Source: Rhodoferax sp.
GTDB lineage: Bacteria > Pseudomonadota > Gammaproteobacteria > Burkholderiales > Burkholderiaceae_C
Assembly: GCA_021731215.1 (NCBI GenBank)
Contig: JAKFXU010000208.1
Coordinates: forward strand, 1-8,207
Reading direction: 5' to 3'
DNA: 8,207 nucleotides
Numbering within the stretch: position 1 is the stretch's first letter; each line of letters begins with the position of its first letter. The notes beneath the pieces are model-generated. The model was not told the origin of the DNA. It saw nothing but the letters and a program-made list of their open reading frames with translations, and ran no database searches. The position numbers and the translations under genes were made by a program. This document shows positions 1 through 5,163 of this stretch, one piece after another.

Positions 1-317
1 CGCCCGAAGATGAAGGGGTCGCCGCCCTTGAGCCGCACCACTTGTTTGCCCTGGCGCGCGAGCTTGACCAGCAGCGCGTTGATCTGCTCCTGGCGCAGGG
101 TGTGTTCGTTGCGGCGCTTGCCGGCGTAGATGCGTTCGGCCGTTGGCGAGACAAAGTCCAGCACCGCCGCCGACACCAGGTGGTCATAGACGATGACGTC
201 GGTCTGCTGCAGCAGGCGCACCGCGCGCAGGGTCAGCAGCTCGGGGTCGCCGGGGCCGGCGCCGACCAGATAAACGCGCCCGCTGCCGGGCAAGGCGAGC
301 ATGGCCTCGGCTTTCAA
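1..317 (-). CDS. Uroporphyrinogen-III C-methyltransferase (SUMT), N-terminal part, cut by the window edge
   Basis: The product would transfer two methyl groups from S-adenosylmethionine to uroporphyrinogen III, giving precorrin-2, the entry to siroheme (the DsrAB cofactor) and cobalamin. About 105 residues are visible. They begin with the family's glycine-rich motif [18 protein letters not shown] and reach the second SAM-site motif [12 protein letters not shown] at the window edge. YDHLVS and IYAGKR are also typical. Whether the gene is a stand-alone SUMT (cobA type) or the C-terminal module of CysG cannot be seen, but the SUMT motif lies close to the start, so no CysG N-terminal domain precedes it. 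The preferred start is TTG at 317: AAGGA lies 8 nt upstream, and the codon overlaps the dsrR stop as TTGA. The ATG at 302 is the alternative, but it lacks a well-placed ribosome binding site. It follows dsrR directly, so siroheme precursor supply appears co-transcribed with the dsr genes. The family call is secure; the start is inferred. Confidence 0.93.
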   Translation of the reverse strand, partial: MKAEAMLALPGSGRVYLVGAGPGDPELLTLRAVRLLQQTDVIVYDHLVSAAVLDFVSPTAERIYAGKRRNEHTLRQEQINALLVKLARQGKQVVRLKGGDPFIFG

Positions 318-691
318 TGCAAGTTTCCTTTGCTGGCGCAGCCGCCACCGCTGCAGCCACCGCTGCTGCAGCCGCCACCGGACGCTGGTGCGGGTGCGTC
401 CTGGGTCTGGCGGCCATCGATGAAAATGAAGTTGAATTCACCGGGTTCAAGTTCGACGTAGTCCAGCACGGTGTCATCGAGCAATTCCTGGGACTCGTTG
501 CCAATCACGACCGCGACCCCGTCGAGGTCGAGCTTCATGTCTTCGTCTTTCGCGTCGTCAAAGCCCATGCCGTATTGCAGCGAGCCATCGCCATCGACCC
601 GGGCGGCGATGCGCAGCGCCATCTCCTGGGCATTGCTGGCGCTGGCGGCCTGCTGGATTTGCCGTGCAGCGGCGCTGGTTAATGTAAACAT
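314..691 (-). CDS. dsrR: DsrR, IscA-like A-type protein with a Gly/Cys-rich C-terminal tail
   Basis: A 125-residue protein with the HesB/IscA/ErpA fold signature: an N-terminal helix with [12 protein letters not shown], then strand regions [18 protein letters not shown] and [10 protein letters not shown], then [17 protein letters not shown]. In Allochromatium, DsrR is an IscA homologue that lacks the Fe-S scaffold cysteines and influences dsr expression after transcription (established for the family). Here the first scaffold cysteine (IscA Cys35 region, SGCSG) is indeed missing and reads DGDGS at about residues 33-37. The C-terminal CGC motif is replaced by a glycine-rich tail, residues 104-119, with cysteines 108, 113 and 118 spaced C-x4-C-x4-C. 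The start is well supported by AGGAG at 698-702, 6 nt before the ATG. The gene follows dsrN by 19 nt and overlaps the next gene by 4 nt. The dsrR call rests on fold plus position and is strong; the function of the tail is unknown. Confidence 0.9.
   Translation of the reverse strand: MFTLTSAAARQIQQAASASNAQEMALRIAARVDGDGSLQYGMGFDDAKDEDMKLDLDGVAVVIGNESQELLDDTVLDYVELEPGEFNFIFIDGRQTQDAPAPASGGGCSSGGCSGGGCASKGNLH
326..330 (-). promoter_or_regulatory. Ribosome binding site supporting a TTG start for the SUMT gene
   Basis: On the minus strand AAGGA lies inside the last codons of dsrR, 8 nt before TTG at 317-315. That TTG shares bases with the dsrR TGA stop (TTGA). The spacing favours TTG over the ATG at 302, which has only GAGG 2 nt upstream, too close to serve. 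The arrangement suggests translational coupling to dsrR. Confidence 0.5.
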
Positions 692-710
692 GCGGTACTC
701 CTGTGGTTCA

Positions 711-2450
711 TCAATGTTCGCCCTTGGTCTTCAAGAGGCCGGCCAAACGGTTGCCTTGCTTTTGCGGCCCACCAATCGGAAAGAGTTGGTGCAGGTAGTG
801 ATTATTGCCGCGCTCGGGACCCCACGCTTTGGCGAAGTGCCAAATCATGGCACGCACCTGCGCCTGAACCCGATGTTCCTCGTAATAGGCGCGCAGAAAA
901 TGGATGACCTGCCAATGGGCCTCGGTTAATTCCAGTTGTTCGCTGCGGGCCTGAGCCTGGGCAAAGTCTTCCGACCAATCGTCCAGATTTTTCAAATAAC
1001 CCTCGACGTCAGTGGCGATCGGCTGGCCCTTGACCAGCACGGTTCGCGTGGCGGCGCCGGCCGGCGCCATTAACGCGCTGCGCTGGGCGCGCACAAAGGC
1101 CACAAACTGCGGCGCCCAGTCGCTGCCGGCGCCGCTGCGCAGGTGGGCGTAGGAGGCCAGCACGTTGCGGTAGACGATGCCGTCGCGCTCGCCGTCGATG
1201 CCATGACCCCGCAGCACGCGGTAGGCAAACTTCAGTTCCGGGGCGACATTTTCCAGGCTGGAGTAGTGAAACTCGTGGCCGCGCAGCATTTGCGGCGCGT
1301 CCTTTGAAGTGGCTGGCCATGGGGCGTTGGCGCTGGTTTGCAGTTCCACATAGCCGCGCCCGACCGGGCGCTCATGCATCACCACATCGGCCGCCAGCGC
1401 GCCGACCATCTCAAACACGCGCTCCTGCCAGCGCAGCGTGCGGGCCAGGTACATCAGGCCGCCGCACTCGGCATAGACCGGCAAGCCGGCTTCAATCGCG
1501 GCGAGGATGCTCTGGCGCATGGCGGTATTGGCCTGCAGTTGCGGCATGAACATTTCCGGGAAACCGCCGCCGATGAACAGGCCATCGACCGCCGGCAGGC
1601 AGCGGTCTTGCAGGGTGTCGAATGGCACCAGCTCGGCCCCGGTGGCCTGCAGCGCCAGCAGGTCGTCCGGGTAGTAAAAGCCAAACGCCTTATCGCGCGC
1701 CAGGCCGATGCGCACGCGTGCGGGCGCCGGCGGCGGCGCGGGGGCGGGCAGTGGCGAGGGCAGTGGCGCGGCGCTGGCGGCGATCTGCAACACACGCGCC
1801 AAGTCCACCTGCGCGGCGATCAGTTCCCCGATGGCGCGCACGCGTTGCGCGGCGTCATCGAGTTCATGGTTGGGCATCAGGCCCAGGTGGCGTTCCACCA
1901 CCGCCAGGCGCGGGTCGTGGCCGATGGCGCCGAGTACCGGCACATCGGTGTAATGCTCAATGACGGCGCGCAGTTTGGCTTCGTGCCGGGTGCCGCCGAG
2001 CTGGTTCAGAATGACGCCGGCAATGCGGATGCGCCGGTCGAACGCCTGGTAGCCCAGGATCAGCGGCGCGATGCCGCGCGTCATGCCGCGCGCGTCAAGC
2101 ACCAGCAGCACCGGCAGCGCCAGCAAGTGCGCCAGCGCGGCGTTGCTGTTGCTGCCGTCCAGCGCCAGCCCGTCGTACAAACCCTTGTTGCCTTCCACGA
2201 TGCTGAGGTCGGCCCCTGCGGCGTGGCGCGTGAAGCAGGCGGTAATACTCTCGGGCGTCATCAGGAACGGGTCCAGGTTGAAGCAGTCGCGCCCGCTGGC
2301 CTGGGTCAGCCACATCGGGTCGATGTAGTCCGGCCCCTTCTTGAACGGCTGCACCGCCAGACCCTGCGCCGACAGGGCGGCGCACAGGCCGACCGTGATG
2401 GTGGTCTTGCCGGACGACTTGTGCGCAGCCGAAATCAAAAAGCGTGACAC
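711..2450 (-). CDS. dsrN: DsrN siroheme amidase (CobB-like) fused to a cysteine-less DsrC-like domain
   Basis: A 579-residue protein counted from the GTG at 2450. Residues 1 to about 228 form the ATP-dependent CobB synthetase domain: P-loop SAAHKSSGKTT (7-17), KKGPDYIDP (37-45) and VEGNKGLYDG (85-94). A Pro/Ala-rich linker follows at 229-244. The class I glutamine amidotransferase domain has GGGFPEMF (294-301), the nucleophile Cys329 in AECGGLMYL and GHEFHYSS (391-398). DsrN is held to amidate siroheme to siro(heme)amide for DsrAB. After a short linker (455-469) the frame continues into a DsrC/TusE domain, 470-579. It has GQPIATDVEGYLKNLDDW, ELTEAHWQVIHFLR, YYEEH, the DsrC-type segment GNNHYLHQLFPIGGPQKQG and RLAGLLKTKGEH at the end. 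The two DsrC redox cysteines are Asn567 and Glu578 here. The usual DsrN is about 100 residues shorter. GTG at 2450 is chosen because homology starts at SRFLISAAHKSSGK; an in-frame ATG at 2552 would add 34 unrelated residues encoded in repeat-rich DNA. Confidence 0.93.
   Translation of the reverse strand: MSRFLISAAHKSSGKTTITVGLCAALSAQGLAVQPFKKGPDYIDPMWLTQASGRDCFNLDPFLMTPESITACFTRHAAGADLSIVEGNKGLYDGLALDGSNSNAALAHLLALPVLLVLDARGMTRGIAPLILGYQAFDRRIRIAGVILNQLGGTRHEAKLRAVIEHYTDVPVLGAIGHDPRLAVVERHLGLMPNHELDDAAQRVRAIGELIAAQVDLARVLQIAASAAPLPSPLPAPAPPPAPARVRIGLARDKAFGFYYPDDLLALQATGAELVPFDTLQDRCLPAVDGLFIGGGFPEMFMPQLQANTAMRQSILAAIEAGLPVYAECGGLMYLARTLRWQERVFEMVGALAADVVMHERPVGRGYVELQTSANAPWPATSKDAPQMLRGHEFHYSSLENVAPELKFAYRVLRGHGIDGERDGIVYRNVLASYAHLRSGAGSDWAPQFVAFVRAQRSALMAPAGAATRTVLVKGQPIATDVEGYLKNLDDWSEDFAQAQARSEQLELTEAHWQVIHFLRAYYEEHRVQAQVRAMIWHFAKAWGPERGNNHYLHQLFPIGGPQKQGNRLAGLLKTKGEH
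714..1043 (-). other. DsrC/TusE-family domain lacking both arm cysteines (C-terminal part of DsrN)
   Basis: This is domain-level annotation inside dsrN. The 110 residues align by eye with the full length of DsrC: the N-terminal hairpin (VLVKGQPIATDVEGYL), the helical core (LTEAHWQVIHFLRAYYEEH) and the C-terminal arm. The arm of canonical DsrC ends QACRFAGLPKPTGCV. Here it reads KQGNRLAGLLKTKGEH, so CysB is Asn (codon 750-752) and CysA is Glu (codon 717-719). The GNNHYLHQLFP stretch matches the insertion that marks DsrC rather than TusE. Cysteine-free DsrC relatives are known and have been proposed to be regulatory (RspA). The trisulfide chemistry of DsrC is not possible for this domain, so a binding or docking role is inferred. 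Confidence 0.9.
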
Positions 2451-2538
2451 TGCTGCTGTACCTTTTCTCTCCGAATGGGGCTTGTTCCCCGGTTCGCATC
2501 CTGCGGGACGGTGTATTTCCCCCCCCGCCGGGGCGAAC
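2451..2538 (-). other. Untranslated leader of dsrN, GC-rich and hairpin-prone
   Basis: Together with the element at 2539-2714, this fills the gap between dsrP and dsrN. Nearest the gene is a purine-rich stretch (GAGAGAAAAGG) about 10 nt before the GTG, a plausible though poorly spaced ribosome binding site. Further upstream GTTCGC (2492-2497) can pair with GCGAAC (2533-2538), and the flanking GTTCCCC/GGGG runs could extend or compete with this pairing. A run of eight C (plus strand 2519-2526) lies in the loop. No cobalamin-riboswitch B12 box, intrinsic terminator or clear promoter was recognised. Confidence 0.4.
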
Positions 2539-2606
2539 AGGGGAGCCTGCATTGGGCCTTGTGTTTTAAGGCATGAAGTACACGCGCCGCGTTGAGGAAC
2601 CGGGTC

Positions 2607-2634
2607 GGGTGGGCACGCTGCGCTTTGCCCACCC
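2607..2634. repeat. Perfect palindrome GGGTGGGCA / TGCCCACCC, 9-bp arms, 10-nt loop
   Basis: Arms 2607-2615 and 2626-2634 are exact inverted copies around CGCTGCGCTT. The motif resembles a dispersed repeat (GTGGGCA...GCGCT...TGCCCAC with flanking CCTACG) that I recall from intergenic regions of many proteobacterial genomes; that is recollection, not a search result. No T-run follows on either strand, so it does not look like an intrinsic terminator. In the dsr transcript it would form a very stable stem that could affect RNA stability or cleavage between dsrP and dsrN. Confidence 0.75.
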
Positions 2635-2653
2635 TACGAACTACCAACACCTG

Positions 2654-2672
2654 CGCTTCAATCCGTGAAGCG
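2654..2672. repeat. Small perfect hairpin CGCTTCA-ATCCG-TGAAGCG
   Basis: Seven-base arms at 2654-2660 and 2666-2672 with a 5-nt loop, next to the larger palindrome inside the 176-bp element. It adds to the folded character of the dsrP-dsrN gap. No T-tract follows it in the direction of transcription. Confidence 0.6.
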
Positions 2673-2733
2673 GCACGCTCCACCTTCCAACACGCGGCCC
2701 AATGAGGCTCCCCTCTTGCACCCGTCACCGGTC

Positions 2734-3936
2734 TCATGCCTTGCTGCCCTGCAGCGCTGCGTCGTCCAGGCGCTCCGGTAAGAAGCCCATTAGCTTCAGC
2801 GCCAGCAGCACGATCAGACCTGCGATGGCAACGCCGCCCAAGCCCAACAGCCACTCGGGCAGGCTGGGCGCGTAGCTGCCCACCACGCCGTCAAAAAAAC
2901 TGCTGCTGACCTGGCGCCCCGGAAACATCACGATCGGGAAGGCTTGCCCGCCGATGATGGTGACGTACATCTGGGCAAAGCCACCGCCCACCACCAGCGC
3001 AGCGCTGGCCGCGATGCGCCCGCGCAGTTGGCCGATGTGGGGATGGCGCAGCAACAGCATCGGCAGCAGGCCGCCCAGCAGCACCTGGCCGAGCCAGAAC
3101 AGGGCGGTGTAGAGGCCGCCCTCGAGCAAAATGAAGCGCTCGAAGTCGTGATGCTTGGTGAAGTACAGATTGGTCAGGTGGTAGACCAGCACGAAGTAGA
3201 GCCCGGCGGCGATGAAGATCAGTTGCAGCCGCGCGAAGCGTGCCATCAGCGCATCGCCCAGCGCACGGCCACTGCCCTGGCAGGCCAGCATCAGCACCAG
3301 CACGAAGACGGCCAAACCATAGCTGAGCGACAGGGCGACGAACAAGGGCGCCAGCAGAGCCGAGTCATACGCTTGCCGAGCTACCAGAAAACCAAAGATG
3401 GAACCGGTGCCGGTAGTCAGCGCCAGGCGCCAGACAAAGGCGAACAGGCCCGCCAGCGGCGTATAGCGGTTCATGCCCCGCTCCATCATGGTCCAGAGGT
3501 AGGCGATGACAAAACCCATGAAGCCCGAATAAAGGAAGATGTTCAGGGCAAAGATGGACTTGAAATTGAAATGCGTCATGGCCACGATCAACCGGTCGGG
3601 CCGCCCTAGATCGAGCATCAACACCGTCAAGCCACCCAGCAGCAAGGCCAGTGCCAGCAAAGCCGACAGCGGGGCCAGCGGCTTGAGCTCGGTCTTGCCA
3701 AAGACCGAGGCCATCGAGGCCACGTTCAGCGCACCGGATGCCGCCACCACCAGAAATACCGCGAACACGTGCGGCAAACCCCAGACGATCTGGTTGTTCA
3801 TGCCGGTGACGATATGGCCCTGGTGTTCCATCACCCAGACCGCCCCCAGGCCGAGCAGCGTCACCAGCGCCAGGGCGGCCAACAGAGCGTAGTAGCCGGG
3901 GCTGCTGCCTTGCAGTTCACGCAACATGATTTTCAT
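2734..3936 (-). CDS. dsrP: DsrP, NrfD/PsrC-type integral membrane subunit of DsrMKJOP
   Basis: A 400-residue, very hydrophobic protein with about ten predicted membrane segments (roughly 15-36, 50-78, 86-108, 127-151, 158-185, 194-218, 238-259, 275-296, 308-329 and 362-385). LDLGRPDR at 108-115 is the loop signature shared with NrfD and PsrC quinone-interacting subunits. In the family DsrP is the quinone-side membrane partner of the periplasmic DsrO and DsrJ within the DsrMKJOP complex. The ATG at 3936 is preceded by AAAAGGG about 10 nt upstream; a second ATG at 3927 (Met4) has no such site. The gene follows dsrO by 18 nt and is therefore co-transcribed. Several histidines lie in or near helices (56, 253, 262, 263) and could ligate heme b, as reported for some DsrP proteins, but this cannot be assigned from sequence alone. 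Length and features are normal. Confidence 0.96.
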   Translation of the reverse strand: MKIMLRELQGSSPGYYALLAALALVTLLGLGAVWVMEHQGHIVTGMNNQIVWGLPHVFAVFLVVAASGALNVASMASVFGKTELKPLAPLSALLALALLLGGLTVLMLDLGRPDRLIVAMTHFNFKSIFALNIFLYSGFMGFVIAYLWTMMERGMNRYTPLAGLFAFVWRLALTTGTGSIFGFLVARQAYDSALLAPLFVALSLSYGLAVFVLVLMLACQGSGRALGDALMARFARLQLIFIAAGLYFVLVYHLTNLYFTKHHDFERFILLEGGLYTALFWLGQVLLGGLLPMLLLRHPHIGQLRGRIAASAALVVGGGFAQMYVTIIGGQAFPIVMFPGRQVSSSFFDGVVGSYAPSLPEWLLGLGGVAIAGLIVLLALKLMGFLPERLDDAALQGSKA

Positions 3937-3954
3937 GAGTCAGGCCCTTTTGCT

Positions 3955-4734
3955 TCAAATGCCGCTGTAGCGTACGCCGGTGTCGAGGTTCAGGTCTTCG
4001 CGAATCTGGCGCGAGGGGTAGCTGGCCACGCGTTTGGAGATTTCGCTGTTCGGGTCGTTCAGGTCGCCAAACAGCATCGCGCCGTGCCCGGCCGCCGAGC
4101 AGGCGCTTGAGCAGGCCGGTTGTTCGCCCCGGTCCACCTTGTGCACGCACAGGGTGCAGCCCTCGACGGTGCCCATGCCGCGCGGCACGTCGGGCTTCTG
4201 GTTGCTCAGGGGTTCATGCACAAAGGAGCGCGCCTTGTAGGGGCAGGCCATCACGCAGTAGCGGCAACCAATGCAGGTGTGCTTGTCCACCAGCACGATG
4301 CCGTCGGCGCGCTTGAACGACGCGCCGGTGGGACAGACGTCGACACAGGGCGGCTCGGCGCAGTGCTGGCACATCATCGGCAGCGACTGGGTTTTGCCGG
4401 TGCGCAGTTCCTTGATTTCGATCTTGCGAATCCACTGCGAATCGGTGCTGAGCGTGCCGCCGGACAGACCATTTTCGGTGTTGCAGGCGCTGACGCAGTC
4501 GGTGCAGCCGCTGGCGCACTTGCTGCTGTCAATCAGCATGCCCCAGCGCACCTTGTTGCTGGCGCCCGGGCTGAGGGCGCCAGCAGGCGTGGCGGCCTGG
4601 GCGATTTCGATCAGGCGCACGCCCGGGGCCAGCAGCACACCGGCCAGGCCGGCGGCTGCCACGCCCAGAAAACCGCGCCGGCTGGACTTGGCATCAGCCG
4701 CTGCGCTGGATGGGGGGGGAAGGTCGTGCTTCAT
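3955..4734 (-). CDS. dsrO: DsrO, Tat-exported ferredoxin-like subunit with four [4Fe-4S] motifs
   Basis: A 259-residue periplasmic electron-transfer subunit of DsrMKJOP, related to HmcB/NrfC/PsrB. The N-terminus carries a twin-arginine signal, SRRGFLG at residues 18-24, then a hydrophobic stretch and a likely AQA cleavage site after residue 47. Sixteen cysteines form four cluster motifs: 73/77/80/84, 122/125/130/134, 154/157/160/164 and 193/196/208/212. The third has the textbook pattern CIGCRYCVMACP. Such proteins pass electrons between DsrP in the membrane and DsrJ. The ATG overlaps the dsrJ stop (ATGA), so translation is probably coupled. One oddity is a run of eight C in the coding strand (plus-strand G8 at 4712-4719), encoding three prolines just after the start, a site prone to slippage or sequencing error. 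The identification is firm. Confidence 0.97.
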   Translation of the reverse strand: MKHDLPPPSSAAADAKSSRRGFLGVAAAGLAGVLLAPGVRLIEIAQAATPAGALSPGASNKVRWGMLIDSSKCASGCTDCVSACNTENGLSGGTLSTDSQWIRKIEIKELRTGKTQSLPMMCQHCAEPPCVDVCPTGASFKRADGIVLVDKHTCIGCRYCVMACPYKARSFVHEPLSNQKPDVPRGMGTVEGCTLCVHKVDRGEQPACSSACSAAGHGAMLFGDLNDPNSEISKRVASYPSRQIREDLNLDTGVRYSGI

Positions 4735-5159
4735 GGCTTGCCCTGGGACAGCGATGGATGGATGGATGCAGCGGGTTGGCTGGCGTGGCAGCCGAAGCAG
4801 TCGATCTTCACGGCGGTATAAGTGTGGCAGCTTTGGCAGAAGTTGCTGGGGGCGGCCGCGACGCTGTTAGTCGTTTTACTGGCGTGGCAGGCAATGCAGT
4901 CTTTCAGGGCGTACTTGGCGCTGCGGATGCCGCCGCGCAGGGTGTCGTCGCGCTGGTGCTTGAGCAGTGCCGCGTGGTTGCGCCGCATGAAGGCCGGCTC
5001 GGCCACGCATTGACCGCCGCTGGCCGCCTCGATCACCGGTTGGGGCACCCGAGCGGCCGCACCCGCGCCGGCGGCGCTGGCCAGGCTGGTCGCCAGCAGC
5101 AGGGCGACGCCCAGCAGTTGCCGCACGCGCGCCATTGAGACCGCAGCAAGTCGTGCCAT
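4731..5159 (-). CDS. dsrJ: DsrJ, periplasmic triheme cytochrome c
   Basis: A 142-residue protein with an N-terminal hydrophobic signal or anchor (about residues 14-30, VRQLLGVALLLATSLASAA) and three CXXCH heme sites: CIACH 88-92, CQSCH 108-112 and CFGCH 121-125. Cys51 (GGQC) matches the conserved cysteine that ligates one heme in Allochromatium DsrJ, giving the unusual His/Cys coordination. In the DsrMKJOP complex DsrJ faces the periplasm, and a sulfur-substrate or electron-transfer role is proposed. ATG 5159 begins 4 nt after the dsrL stop and has a GGGGGA stretch nearby. ATG 5135 (Met9) is an alternative that would still leave the signal intact but lacks a ribosome binding site. The open frame extends upstream into dsrL, but that extension is a shadow. 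The stop overlaps the dsrO start. Near the 3' end four GATG units (plus strand 4753-4768) form a short tandem repeat. Confidence 0.95.
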   Translation of the reverse strand: MARLAAVSMARVRQLLGVALLLATSLASAAGAGAAARVPQPVIEAASGGQCVAEPAFMRRNHAALLKHQRDDTLRGGIRSAKYALKDCIACHASKTTNSVAAAPSNFCQSCHTYTAVKIDCFGCHASQPAASIHPSLSQGKP

Positions 5160-5163
5160 CTGG

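Larger units (their letters stand above)
2539..2714. mobile_element. MITE-like element of 176 bp with imperfect terminal inverted repeats
   Basis: The left end (plus strand from 2539) and the right end (minus strand from 2714) share AGGGGAGCCT, ATTGGGCC, GTGTT and AAGG in the same order, interrupted by 2-nt mismatches and a single-base gap. That gives arms of about 32 bp (2539-2571 and 2683-2714) facing each other. The inside codes for nothing recognisable and holds two further palindromes. The structure fits a miniature inverted-repeat element or a large transcribed stem-loop inserted into the operon. No convincing target-site duplication is seen at the edges. It lies exactly between dsrP and dsrN, where these genes are normally close. 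Confidence 0.55.

Noticed and set aside
1338..2447. Long open frame on the plus strand (about 369 codons) opposite dsrN
   Set aside because: It is antisense to a gene with clear CobB motifs. The product is rich in Gln, His, Arg and Ala with no recognisable motif, as expected for the opposite strand of high-GC coding DNA.
2451..2552. Upstream ATG start for dsrN at 2552
   Set aside because: The added 34 residues show no DsrN homology, start inside the inverted-repeat end and cross a C8 run. Family homology begins at the GTG at 2450.
2607..2634. Intrinsic terminator between dsrP and dsrN
   Set aside because: The stem is strong, but no run of T follows on either strand, and the genes downstream belong to the same pathway and direction.
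2451..2733. Cobalamin riboswitch in front of the CobB-like gene
   Set aside because: The location made it plausible, but no B12-box sequence or usual conserved elements were found on the minus strand. DsrN acts on siroheme, not cobyrinate.
4753..4768. GATG x4 tandem repeat near the dsrJ 3' end as a phase-variation site
   Set aside because: Only four units, located after all heme motifs in the last codons, so slippage would alter only the tail and the coupling to dsrO. Nothing indicates that it varies.
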